A stretch of DNA of 64,000 nt from Spirosoma radiotolerans (GCF_000974425.1 NZ_CP010429.1:4759501-4823500), one strand, 5' to 3'. Positions 53,315-61,780 are shown, numbered from the stretch's first letter. The notes: generated by a model from the letters alone, not told the origin. Made by a program: numbers and translations.

Positions 53315-53931
53315 ACAGACTTTATTTGGTAACCGACAGCGCCATTGCCCGGCAGGCGGGTCACACGCTCCCCTTCGTGGTGGAAGAAGCCTGCCGGGCT
53401 GGGGTCCGGTGGGTACAGTTGCGGGAGAAAGACCTTTCCACCCGCGCTTTTCTCGACCTTGGCTTCGCGCTCAAACGCATCACTCAGACCTACAACGCTA
53501 CCCTCATTATCAATGATCGGGTTGATATCGCCCTCGCCATCGATGCCGATGGTGTGCATGTTGGGCAGGATGATATGCCGCATGAGATCGTCCGTTCGCT
53601 GGTCGGGCCAGACAAAATCATTGGTCTGTCGATCAATAATTTAGCTGAACTGGAAGCCGCTCGCGGGGCTGATCTGGATTACCTCGGCATTGCCACCGTT
53701 TTCCCAACCGGCACCAAGCAGGATACATCCAGCCTGTTGGGGCTGGATGGCTTACGGGCTATTTGTCAGCAGACTACTTTGCCAACGTTTGCGATTGGCG
53801 GTATCAATGCCACCAATATTCAATCTGTTCGTCAGGCCGGGGTTTCGGGGGCGGCTGTGGTTTCAGCCATTTGCGGGCAACCGTCTCCGTACGAGGCCAC
53901 CCGCGAACTCATCCATCTAACAAACTCATGA
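53311..53931 (+). CDS. thiE: thiamin-phosphate synthase
   Basis: A 206-residue TIM barrel that joins hydroxymethylpyrimidine diphosphate and thiazole phosphate to give thiamin phosphate. VRWVQLREKDLSTRAF, LIINDRVDIALAIDADGVHVGQDDM, DYLGIATVFPTGTK and PTFAIGGINATNI are diagnostic for ThiE. The GTG start at 53311 overlaps the thiM stop (GTGA), implying translational coupling. The stop overlaps thiD start (ATGA). Confidence 0.95.
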   Translation: MNRLYLVTDSAIARQAGHTLPFVVEEACRAGVRWVQLREKDLSTRAFLDLGFALKRITQTYNATLIINDRVDIALAIDADGVHVGQDDMPHEIVRSLVGPDKIIGLSINNLAELEAARGADLDYLGIATVFPTGTKQDTSSLLGLDGLRAICQQTTLPTFAIGGINATNIQSVRQAGVSGAAVVSAICGQPSPYEATRELIHLTNS

Positions 53932-54734
53932 AAACATACGCACGTGCCCTAACGATTGCAGGATCTGATAGTGGTGGTGGAGCTGGTATTCAGGCCGATC
54001 TCAAAACATTCGCGGCTCTGGGCTGCTATGGCCTGTCGGTGATTACTGCGCTGACAGCCCAGAATACACAAGCCGTCACGGGTATAATGCCTGTATCGCC
54101 CACGTTCATTGCGGAACAGATGAGCGCTGTCCTGAGCGACATTGGGGCCGACGCCGTTAAAATTGGTATGCTGCATTCGGCCGAAGTCATCGAGCAAGTG
54201 GCTAAAACCCTGGTTCAGTTTGGCGTAAAAACCATTGTCCTTGACCCGGTTATGGTTGCCAAAAGTGGCGATAAGCTCTTACAGGACGAAGCGGTCGATG
54301 CGCTCAAAACGCATCTGCTTCCCATCGCATCCGTTATCACACCCAATTTGCCCGAAGCCAGTGTGTTATTGGGTCGACCCGTCGAAACGTTTGCCGAGAT
54401 GGAGCAGGCGGCTATTGATCTGAGCACCCTGTGTCCGGGCGCGATTCTGGTAAAAGGCGGTCATTTGCCCACAGCCGAAAGCACCGATTTACTATACCTC
54501 TCCCCCAGCGAACAACATTGGTTTCCAACGAGCCGAATCCAGACCGATAATTCGCACGGGACAGGGTGTACACTCTCCTCAGCTATTGCCGCCGGATTAG
54601 CCAAAGGTCTATCAGTTGTTGATGCGGTAGCTACCGCCAAAGATTACCTGACCCAGGCTCTCCGCGTGGGAGCTGTTTATAAACTGGGACATGGTCATGG
54701 GCCTGTCCACCATTTCTTCAACATTTGGCAATGA
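53928..54734 (+). CDS. thiD: hydroxymethylpyrimidine/phosphomethylpyrimidine kinase
   Basis: A 268-residue ribokinase-fold enzyme phosphorylating HMP and HMP phosphate. ALTIAGSDSGGGAGIQADLKTF is the family start, DPVMVAKSGDKLL and DNSHGTGCTLSSAIAAGLA bind ATP. The ATG at 53928 is chosen since the next gene product starts with MKTYARALTIAGSD; a longer frame from 53763 overlaps thiE. Sits third in the salvage operon. Confidence 0.95.
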   Translation: MKTYARALTIAGSDSGGGAGIQADLKTFAALGCYGLSVITALTAQNTQAVTGIMPVSPTFIAEQMSAVLSDIGADAVKIGMLHSAEVIEQVAKTLVQFGVKTIVLDPVMVAKSGDKLLQDEAVDALKTHLLPIASVITPNLPEASVLLGRPVETFAEMEQAAIDLSTLCPGAILVKGGHLPTAESTDLLYLSPSEQHWFPTSRIQTDNSHGTGCTLSSAIAAGLAKGLSVVDAVATAKDYLTQALRVGAVYKLGHGHGPVHHFFNIWQ

Positions 54735-54769
54735 GCCCCCTTCTATCAATAGGTTTAGCTAGAATCGAC

Positions 54770-55420
54770 ATGAAATTTACTGAACAACTCTGGCAGGAAA
54801 TAAGCCCCATCTATTCGGCTATTCTTACCCACGGTTTCGTAAACGAACTAACGCTGGGCAGTCTGCCCTCGTCCACGTTTCAGTACTATATTCAACAGGA
54901 TGCGCTTTATTTAACAGATTTCAGCCGAGCTCTTAACCAACTGGCGGCACGGGCCACGACGCCTAACGACATGCTGTCTTTCACGCAGTTTGCCCAGAAT
55001 GCGATTCTGGTTGAGCGAGCCCTGCACGAATCATATTTCACTCTGTACGATATTCAACCCGAAACGGCTAAAATGCCGGCCTGCTTTGCTTATATAAATT
55101 ACCTGCTGGCAACAACTTCCCTCCAGTCGGTAGCTGTTGGTGCAGCTGCCGTTCTACCCTGCTTCTGGATTTATCGGGAAGTAGGCAACTATATTCACCA
55201 ACGGGCTTCTCAGCAGAATCCTTACCGTAGCTGGATTGATACCTACGCGAGCGAAGCCTTTGACCAATCGGTTTCGCAGATGTTGGCCTTAACGGATCAA
55301 TACGCGGAGAATGCCAGTGCGGCTGAACGGGAAAAAATGCGGGATGCGTTTCGGGTATCGAGCCGCCTAGAATGGTATTTCTGGAATGATGCTTATACTC
55401 AAAATCGCTGGCTCGTCTAA
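54770..55420 (+). CDS. tenA: aminopyrimidine aminohydrolase (thiaminase II)
   Basis: A 216-residue all-helical enzyme that hydrolyses aminopyrimidines from thiamin breakdown for reuse. Active residues: C131 in AAVLPCFWIYREVGNYI, E201 in SRLEWYFW, and D44 in QQDALYLTDF. The ATG at 54770 (MKFTEQLWQEISPIYSAI) is preferred; the frame from 54725 starts with an unrelated stretch overlapping thiD. Last gene of the operon, completing salvage. Confidence 0.94.
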   Translation: MKFTEQLWQEISPIYSAILTHGFVNELTLGSLPSSTFQYYIQQDALYLTDFSRALNQLAARATTPNDMLSFTQFAQNAILVERALHESYFTLYDIQPETAKMPACFAYINYLLATTSLQSVAVGAAAVLPCFWIYREVGNYIHQRASQQNPYRSWIDTYASEAFDQSVSQMLALTDQYAENASAAEREKMRDAFRVSSRLEWYFWNDAYTQNRWLV

Positions 55421-55543
55421 AATCAACTTCGTCCGAATTTAACCGTACACTCGGGAAATGAAGTATCTGCCCATTCGTAAAAGAGAGTTCGCCTAACTTT
55501 TTGTTAGTAGTGGATTAACGATCCATCATTTAACTCAACGGCC

Positions 55544-56080
55544 ATGGATAGCATCAATCAACAGCAACCCGAAAAGAATCACGAAGACCTGTCAGGCAGC
55601 GAAGCCGGAAAGAAAATAAAAGAGCTGGTCGACAAAAGCAGTACGTGTTATTTCTGCACGAAGATCACGACCGGCGAGCCTTTGAAAACCAGGCCTATGT
55701 CGGTGCAAAAAGTAGACGAAGCTGGTAATTTCTGGTTTTTAAGTGCCAATGACAGCCATAAAAATGCCGATATACAGACCGATAACAAGGTCCAACTGCT
55801 CTTCCAGGGGTCCGATTATTCGGATTTTCTGAGTGTATACGGGCTGGCGACCATCTCAACCGATAAAGAACTTATCAAGGAGCTTTGGGAGCCGATTGTC
55901 AAAACATGGTTTACCGAAGGCGTCGACGATCCGCGGATTACGGCCATAAAAGTAGAAACCCTGGAAGGCTATTACTGGGACAACAAACATGGCAATGCTG
56001 TGGCATTTGTCAAGATGGCCGCTGGTGCTATTATGGGTAAAACGCTGGACGACTCCATCGAAGGGAAGCTTAGCGTATAA
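55544..56080 (+). CDS. pyridoxamine 5'-phosphate oxidase-like (general stress protein 26 type) flavoprotein
   Basis: A 178-residue split-barrel protein. SSTCYFCTKITTGEPLKTRPMSVQKVDEAGNFWFLSANDSHK and the later VQLLFQGSDYSDFLSVYGLA and LWEPIVKTWFTEGVDDPRITAIKVE match the general stress protein 26 subfamily, which binds FMN or FAD; enzymatic activity is unproven. It has no signal peptide, so it is cytoplasmic. Ends at a hairpin terminator and is separate from the thi operon. Confidence 0.87.
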   Translation: MDSINQQQPEKNHEDLSGSEAGKKIKELVDKSSTCYFCTKITTGEPLKTRPMSVQKVDEAGNFWFLSANDSHKNADIQTDNKVQLLFQGSDYSDFLSVYGLATISTDKELIKELWEPIVKTWFTEGVDDPRITAIKVETLEGYYWDNKHGNAVAFVKMAAGAIMGKTLDDSIEGKLSV

Positions 56081-56158
56081 CTAACTGACCATCAATAACT
56101 TTAACTGAACTACCCTACGGCAAGAGTATAGTCATTCGGGTAATCTGGTCGTGCGAAC

Positions 56159-56188
56159 TCCCCCGTCCGTGAAGACACGGACGGGGGA
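56159..56188. terminator. GC-rich hairpin
   Basis: Perfect 13-base arms (56159-56171 and 56176-56188) around AAGA, very GC-rich. It lies 79 bases after the stress-protein gene and before the convergent beta-lactamase-fold gene; no T tract is evident. Confidence 0.6.
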
Positions 56189-56336
56189 ATCTGATGGTCT
56201 TGGCGGTAAAGGTCTATGTCCCACAGATCGGGAAAAATACGCCTGTATAGCCAACGAAATCCTTAACCTAGAATCAGAGCCACCAAAACAGGATGGTCTG
56301 ACTTAGCTTAATGCAAACAAGTTTCCCTCCTGGCGC

Positions 56337-57431
56337 CTAGCGGCCAAGTAACGTGTCAATTGTTTTCAAAATTGACGGCAGTTTTTCGTGGGCATTGTTG
56401 CAGAGTACAATAACCGTTTTGTCGGCGTCGATGTAGCGGGTGATCTGGGTTTTGTAGCCTGGATTGTCTCCGTCATGCCACACTATTCTTCCAAGCTTTT
56501 CGCTTTTGCTCAGCTCCCACCCGAATCCATACGATGTCAGCGACCCATTGTTTAGTTTGGCCGGTGTAAAGGCTTCGGCTAATGTTTGCTGACTAACCAG
56601 ATTGTTGGTATACAGTGCGCGGTCCCACTTCAATAAATCTTCGGCGGTTGAACTGATTCGTCCGGGGCCTTTGCGGTTTCCCAGCCAGATAGCATAATTG
56701 AACTCGGGGAACGAATCGGCCTGCACATAGCGCTTCTTATCGGCCACGTACATGTGCCCCCAGGCCACATCAGCTAGTTTTAACTTCTCCTCGCGCGTGC
56801 GGATGTCGGTATGCGTCATCCCTAGGGGTTTAAAAATACGCGTCCGGCAGAACTCGATAAAATCCTGCCCCGATGCTTTTTCGGTGATGCTGGCCAGCAA
56901 CATATAACCGGTGTTGCTATAGGTGTATTTAGCCCCCGGCTCAAACAACCGGGCAGGGTGGTACTGAATCAGGTAAGCAATGTTATCAGCGTTGTTGGCA
57001 ACTTTACTTTTGTCCCAGTGCTGATCCATCACATCCTGATAATCAGGCAACCCCGACGTATGATTGAGCAGATGCCGGATGGTTATTCCCGGATAAGGTA
57101 AGCCGGGGATATACTTCTCGACCGGGTCGTCGTAGCCGAGTTTACCGGCCTGTTTCAACATCATGATGGTCATGGCTGTAAACTGCTTCGAAACGGAAGC
57201 CAGCTCGAAAATAGACGATGTGGCGAGCGGAGCTTTCGTCTCGAATCGCTTGTAGCCAAATGCTTTTTCGTAAATCGGTTTGCCTTTATCGGCAATCAAC
57301 ACCACACCACTGAAGTCGGGCGTGCCGGCGAATAGTTTGTTGAGGTCGGCTTCGAGTGACCGCTGGGCATTGGCACAAAAGTTTACCGATACGCCGATAA
57401 AGCACAGATAAGTAAGTAAATTGATTTTCAT
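56337..57431 (-). CDS. serine hydrolase, beta-lactamase class C-like
   Basis: A 364-residue exported protein with a signal peptide (ends near CANAQ). The S-x-x-K motif is S79-VS-K82 in ELASVSKQFTAM, the Y-x-N motif YSNTGYMLL, and a third motif WHDGDNPGY. This is the AmpC/esterase family VIII-type fold, covering D-aminopeptidases, esterases and beta-lactamases; true antibiotic hydrolysis cannot be inferred. The ATG at 57431 gives the signal peptide; one at 57512 adds 27 residues. The window has three beta-lactamase-fold proteins within about 6 kb. Confidence 0.87.
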   Translation of the reverse strand: MKINLLTYLCFIGVSVNFCANAQRSLEADLNKLFAGTPDFSGVVLIADKGKPIYEKAFGYKRFETKAPLATSSIFELASVSKQFTAMTIMMLKQAGKLGYDDPVEKYIPGLPYPGITIRHLLNHTSGLPDYQDVMDQHWDKSKVANNADNIAYLIQYHPARLFEPGAKYTYSNTGYMLLASITEKASGQDFIEFCRTRIFKPLGMTHTDIRTREEKLKLADVAWGHMYVADKKRYVQADSFPEFNYAIWLGNRKGPGRISSTAEDLLKWDRALYTNNLVSQQTLAEAFTPAKLNNGSLTSYGFGWELSKSEKLGRIVWHDGDNPGYKTQITRYIDADKTVIVLCNNAHEKLPSILKTIDTLLGR

Positions 57432-57547
57432 GAATGAGCAGGTTGTATAAGGACGCCAGTAAAAATACATGTTTACCACAACATCCATCAACAAGTGCCT
57501 GAATAGAAGCAAAAAGGTTTTTTTAAAGCTATTTAAAGTAAAAGACT

Positions 57548-57645
57548 ATATCGTTTTTTGTCATTCCGACGACAGGAGGAATCTTACTCTCTCCAATCAG
57601 GCAACTTCAAGATTCCCCTGTCGTCGGAATGACAAAAAACGATAT
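57548..57645. repeat. 37-bp near-perfect inverted repeat, GTCATTCCGACG type
   Basis: Left arm 57548-57585 and right arm 57609-57645 pair over 37 bases with one bulged base; the loop is 23 bases. The core GTCATTCCGACGACAGG is of a type often repeated across bacterial chromosomes. It lies between divergent genes, so it is not needed as a terminator and may be a dispersed palindromic (REP/MITE-like) element. Confidence 0.65.
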
Positions 57646-57762
57646 GATTGGGGCTTGATTATTTACGTTTAAACCAACTTCTCTAAGAATCCGTGACTTC
57701 GTTCTGGTATTTGTCGCAATTGTAGTAAAAGTACCGAATGCCCCATAAATTTAGGCCATCGG

Positions 57763-57796
57763 CCGTGAAGTCAGGGGTAAGAACCTGACTTCACGG
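57763..57796 (+). promoter_or_regulatory. leader hairpin upstream of the HipA-like gene
   Basis: Perfect 13-base arms 57763-57775 and 57784-57796 around eight bases, 50 bases before the GTG start. A TAAATTTA near 57746-57753 is a weak -7-like element, so the hairpin may be at the 5' end of the transcript. Regulatory role is inference. Confidence 0.4.
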
Positions 57797-57846
57797 TAGG
57801 GGTGATCAATTCATTAAAAAGTGATTTCTATTTCGACTGACCTATT

Positions 57847-58644
57847 GTGCCTATTTATCAACCCGAACTCAGAACCGTCAACGTAACCCGCTACGCCAAA
57901 CCTTTGCGGGAGGGTGGCTCGCTGCCCGCCCTTGTCGAGGCCGACGACGACTTTCTGTACGTACTCAAGTTTCGTGGAGCGGGGCAAGGAGCCAAAGCAC
58001 TTATTGCTGAGCTGGTTGCGGGTGAAATTGCTCGCCTGCTTGGCTTACGGATTCCGGAGATTGTGTTCGCTACGCTCGATGAAGCGTTTGGCCGCACGGA
58101 GCCCGACGAAGAAATTCAGGATTTACTCCGGGCCAGCGAGGGTCTTAATTTGGCCCTGCACTATCTGGCTGGCTCTATTACCTTTGACCCACTGGTTACC
58201 ACCGTCGAGGCAAAACTGGCGTCGCAAATTGTCTGGCTCGACTGCCTGGTCACGAATGTTGACCGTACGGCCCGCAACACGAATATGCTCATCTGGCATA
58301 AGGAATTATGGCTGATCGACCACGGCGCAGCCCTTTATTTTCACCACTCCTGGGAGAACTGGGAAGCCCAGAGCAAGCGCCCGTTTGTTCAGGTGAAAGA
58401 CCATGTGCTGCTCCCGCAGGCTAGCGAACTTGATGCCGTCGACGCTGAGTTTCGAACGATTCTCTCCGCCGAGCGCATTCAAACTATTGTTGGATTAATT
58501 CCTGACGAATGGCTGATGAACGAGTCAACGTTGGCGTCACCCGACGAACAGCGAGCGGTATACGCCCAATTTTTAGCGTCACGAGTTGCCTCATCCGAAA
58601 TCTTTGTGAAAGAAGCTACCAATGCCAGAAAAGCACTTGTTTGA
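57847..58644 (+). CDS. HipA-like kinase (HipA_2 type)
   Basis: A 265-residue protein with a HipA-type kinase fold but no HipA N-terminal domain. Family start NVTRYAKPLREGGSLPALVEADDDFLYVLKF; K41 is a candidate ATP-binding lysine. The catalytic-loop pattern is NVDRTARNTN with D139 and N144 (Mg), matching the D-x4-N spacing of HipA, and D158 in LIDHGAAL corresponds to the metal-binding aspartate. HipA phosphorylates GltX and drives persistence; the target here is unknown. Start is GTG at 57847. It overlaps the DUF3037 gene by 23 bases, so the two are coupled. Confidence 0.85.
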   Translation: MPIYQPELRTVNVTRYAKPLREGGSLPALVEADDDFLYVLKFRGAGQGAKALIAELVAGEIARLLGLRIPEIVFATLDEAFGRTEPDEEIQDLLRASEGLNLALHYLAGSITFDPLVTTVEAKLASQIVWLDCLVTNVDRTARNTNMLIWHKELWLIDHGAALYFHHSWENWEAQSKRPFVQVKDHVLLPQASELDAVDAEFRTILSAERIQTIVGLIPDEWLMNESTLASPDEQRAVYAQFLASRVASSEIFVKEATNARKALV

Positions 58645-59005
58645 GTACGCCGTTATCCGCGTCATGCCGCGCGTCGAACGGGAAGAATTTCTTAACGTCG
58701 GCGTCATTCTGTATTGCTCTGCGCAAGGCTTTCTGAAAACAATGTATACATTGAACGAAGATCGGCTTTGTGCTTTCTCAGACAAGATTGACTGCCAGGA
58801 GTTGAAAGAGCGCCTGCTGGCCTTTGAGCGCATCTGCGCTGGTCGTAAGGAAGGCGGCACCATCGGTCAGTTACCCATAGCCGGTCGTTTTCGCTGGCTG
58901 ACCGCAACGCGCAGCACCGTGGTGCAAACGTCACCTGTTCACCCCGGCCTGTGCGTAAGTGCTCAGGAAACGCTGGAGAAATTGTTTGAGCAGTTGGTTC
59001 TGTAA
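58622..59005 (+). CDS. DUF3037 protein
   Basis: A 127-residue protein beginning MPEKHLFEYAVIRVMPRVEREEFLNVGVILYCS. EREEFLNVGVI and the later RLCAFSDKIDCQEL and GGTIGQLPIAGRFRWLTATRSTVV match the DUF3037 pattern. The gene overlaps the 3' end of the HipA-like kinase gene. The pairing of these families recurs in bacteria, so DUF3037 is a likely partner, regulator or substrate of the kinase. No DNA-binding domain is seen, unlike HipB. Function unknown. Confidence 0.87.
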   Translation: MPEKHLFEYAVIRVMPRVEREEFLNVGVILYCSAQGFLKTMYTLNEDRLCAFSDKIDCQELKERLLAFERICAGRKEGGTIGQLPIAGRFRWLTATRSTVVQTSPVHPGLCVSAQETLEKLFEQLVL

Positions 59006-59065
59006 GGTGGCTCGCACGGGCGCCCGATCTTGTCTACCTTACATCATGCAAACGCTACAACCTAC

Positions 59066-60349
59066 ATGAATTATCTCGCTACCGTTTTGTCTCTCCTCAC
59101 CGTATGTAGTTACGCCCAACCGCGCACGGATAGGCTGCTCAAGGATTTGCTTACGACAAACAAACACCCTGTTTTTCAGGAAGTCATCCAGCATCCGGAG
59201 GCTTATCGGCTGCAAATCATTTACACACAGATAGACCGGGATGCCAACAATAAACCGTCTTTCAAGAACTACTACTTCCGGGTCGATAGTACGGAGTATT
59301 TCAACCCGGCTTCAACGGTCAAATTACCGCTGTCCCTGCTGTCGCTTGAGAAACTAAACCGATTAAAAAAGCCTGGCGTGACCAAGTTTACGGCCATGCA
59401 GTTTGACAGTGCGTATAGCGGCCAAACTAAAGAGTGGCACGACAACACAGCCCAAACGGGGTATCCGTCGATTGCTCAGTTTATTCGGAAGGCCTTTTTA
59501 GTGAGTGACAATGACGCCTATAGCCGCATGTATGAGTTTGTCGGGCAGGAAGGTATTAACCGAAATTTACACGCCAAAGGGTATCTGGATACACGGATTA
59601 CGCATCGGTTCGTGCGCATGACATCGGAAGAAAACCGCCATACCAACCCCATCCGATTCATTCAGGCCGATGGGAAGCTCCTGTATGCGCAGGCCGCAGC
59701 GTATAACAAAGACCCGTTTGACTTCAGTCGAGTGGCTAAAATTGGCAAAGGCTATTATGCCAAAGACAGTCTGATTCAGGAACCTTTCCACTTCACCGAA
59801 CGGAATAAGCTACCCTTGGAAAGTCTCCAGCAGATTCTGCAATCCGTGATGTTTCCGCTCTCCGTGCCGAAGAAACAACGGTTCGACCTCACGCCCGACG
59901 ACTATGCCTTTCTGCATCAGTACCTGTCGCAATTTCCCCGCGAAACTAATTATCCTAAATACGACGCTCAACAGTATTACGACAGTTACGTAAAGTTCTT
60001 TTTCATGGACAGTCTGCATCATCAACTCCCTCAGGATGTCCGGGTATTCAACAAAGTTGGCTGGGCCTACGGCTTTCTGACGGACGCGTCTTACGTAGTG
60101 GATTTTAAACATAAAGTCGAGTACATGCTGACGGCAACTCTGTATACCAACAGCGATGGCATTCTGAATGACGATAAATATGAGTACGAGACCGTGGGCC
60201 ACCCGTTCCTGTATCAGCTTGGCCAGACAATCTACCAGCATGAATTGAACCGTAAGCGAACACACGTGCCCAACCTGAATCCGTTCCGGATTCCGTATGA
60301 GAAACGGACGAACGATAATCGACCTATCATTAAAGACGTCGATAATTAG
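59066..60349 (+). CDS. serine hydrolase, class A beta-lactamase-like
   Basis: A 427-residue exported protein (signal ends near SYAQ). S-x-x-K is S83-TV-K86 in FNPASTVKLPLSLL, the SDN motif is in LVSDNDAYSRMYEF, and a K-x-G-like FNKVGWAYGFLTDASYV is near the end, in the order of class A enzymes. It is longer than a class A beta-lactamase (about 290), and the third motif has KVG rather than KTG. Its substrate may be a cell-wall peptide or ester. ATG at 59066 follows the DUF3037 stop by 60 bases on the same strand; whether they share a transcript is uncertain. Confidence 0.84.
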   Translation: MNYLATVLSLLTVCSYAQPRTDRLLKDLLTTNKHPVFQEVIQHPEAYRLQIIYTQIDRDANNKPSFKNYYFRVDSTEYFNPASTVKLPLSLLSLEKLNRLKKPGVTKFTAMQFDSAYSGQTKEWHDNTAQTGYPSIAQFIRKAFLVSDNDAYSRMYEFVGQEGINRNLHAKGYLDTRITHRFVRMTSEENRHTNPIRFIQADGKLLYAQAAAYNKDPFDFSRVAKIGKGYYAKDSLIQEPFHFTERNKLPLESLQQILQSVMFPLSVPKKQRFDLTPDDYAFLHQYLSQFPRETNYPKYDAQQYYDSYVKFFFMDSLHHQLPQDVRVFNKVGWAYGFLTDASYVVDFKHKVEYMLTATLYTNSDGILNDDKYEYETVGHPFLYQLGQTIYQHELNRKRTHVPNLNPFRIPYEKRTNDNRPIIKDVDN

Positions 60350-60399
60350 GCCAACTGGGTTTCACAAAGATTTTTTCGTTATTTACCGACTGATGGTGA

Positions 60400-60439
60400 G
60401 GCTATTTTGCATCGGGTTTAAACCCGGTGCAAAATAGCC
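60400..60439. repeat. 40-bp palindrome in the leader of the next gene
   Basis: Arms 60400-60419 and 60420-60439 pair at 19 of 20 positions with no spacer. The right arm ends 24 bases before the ATG at 60464. It could terminate the preceding gene or hide the start region in the message. Confidence 0.55.
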
Positions 60440-60463
60440 ATTCATATCCTTCCCCTTACCGAC

Positions 60464-61780
60464 ATGAACCTCACGACTACTTTCCGGGCAAGCGTATTGC
60501 TGGTGCTCACCACCATTTCGGTCTATGCACAAACAGGTACTAAGCAGGCCCCTCCGCTCCTGGCCGCAGCGGCACCCGAAACGGTCGGTTTCTCCAGCGA
60601 ACGACTCAACCGCATCGACGGGCTTATTCAATCGTACATCGACAAAAAAGCCTTTCCGGGTGTCGCTGCGCTGGTGGTGAAAGATGGTAAAATTGTGTAC
60701 TACAAAGCGTTTGGCACTGCTGATCTGGATGTCAACAAGCCGCTGGCGAAAGATGCGATCTACCGGATTGCTTCTATGACAAAAGCCATTACGTCACTGG
60801 CGGTGATGATGCTTCACGAAGAAGGCAAAATCATGCTGGATGATCCGATTAGCAAATACATTCCGGAGTTTGCCAAGCCGGTGGTACTCGATAAATTCAA
60901 TGATAAAGACAGCACCTATACAACTGTTCCGGCAAAGCGGGAAATTACAATTCGGCATTTATTAACCCACATGTCGGGCCTTAATTACAATGTCATTTCG
61001 AGCGATCCCCACATGCGGGCCATCTACACGAAAGCGGGGGTAATTGATGCTTTTACAACCCAAAATATAAAAATTGGCGATGCCGTAAAAACGCTGGCAA
61101 AGCTGCCGCTGAATCACCAGCCCGGCGAAAAGTGGACGTATGGCCTGAGCATCGATGTGTTAGGGGCGCTGGTGGAAGTAGTGTCGGGAATGCCGCTGGA
61201 CCAGTTTTTTCAGAAACGCATCTTCGAACCCTTGGGCATGAAAGACACGTATTTCTATCTGCCCGACTCGAAAAAAGACCGACTGGTACCGATCTACTCA
61301 GAAGATAAGGACAAAAAACTGGTCAAGACATCTACCCTAAAAAGCCTGCCCACCGATCCTGATTTCCCAATTGTGGGGGCTAAAGCTTATTTTTCGGGCG
61401 GGGGCGGCTTATCGAGTACGGCCTATGACTACGCCATTTTTCTCCAGATGCTGCTTAACAACGGCGTATATAATGGTAAGCGGTTTTTGAGCCGGAAAGG
61501 CGTTGACCTATTTACCAACTCGAACCAGACGGGCACACTTTTCCCGGATCCACACGGCTATTTCAGTCTGGGCTTTTCCGTTGTCAATGAGAAAGGGCAC
61601 ACCAAAGATTTGAGCAGCATAGGCACTTTTTCTTGGGGCGGGGCTTTTAGCACGGACTATTTTGCCGATCCCAAAGAGAAAATCTGCGCAGTACTCATGA
61701 AACAAATGTGGGGAACAAGCTACGGCGGGGAACTTGATGATAAGTTTAGCCTGATGATTTACCAGGCCCTGGATAACTAG
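60464..61780 (+). CDS. serine hydrolase, class C beta-lactamase-like (esterase VIII type)
   Basis: A 438-residue exported protein (signal ends near SVYAQ). S-x-x-K is S104-MT-K107 in RIASMTKAITSLAVMML; the second motif reads YGLSIDVLG in place of YxN, and a late WGGAFSTDYF corresponds to the third. This favours esterases of family VIII over AmpC. Substrates are unknown. It is separated from the gene before by a palindrome and converges with the WapI-like gene (14 bases between). Confidence 0.87.
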   Translation: MNLTTTFRASVLLVLTTISVYAQTGTKQAPPLLAAAAPETVGFSSERLNRIDGLIQSYIDKKAFPGVAALVVKDGKIVYYKAFGTADLDVNKPLAKDAIYRIASMTKAITSLAVMMLHEEGKIMLDDPISKYIPEFAKPVVLDKFNDKDSTYTTVPAKREITIRHLLTHMSGLNYNVISSDPHMRAIYTKAGVIDAFTTQNIKIGDAVKTLAKLPLNHQPGEKWTYGLSIDVLGALVEVVSGMPLDQFFQKRIFEPLGMKDTYFYLPDSKKDRLVPIYSEDKDKKLVKTSTLKSLPTDPDFPIVGAKAYFSGGGGLSSTAYDYAIFLQMLLNNGVYNGKRFLSRKGVDLFTNSNQTGTLFPDPHGYFSLGFSVVNEKGHTKDLSSIGTFSWGGAFSTDYFADPKEKICAVLMKQMWGTSYGGELDDKFSLMIYQALDN

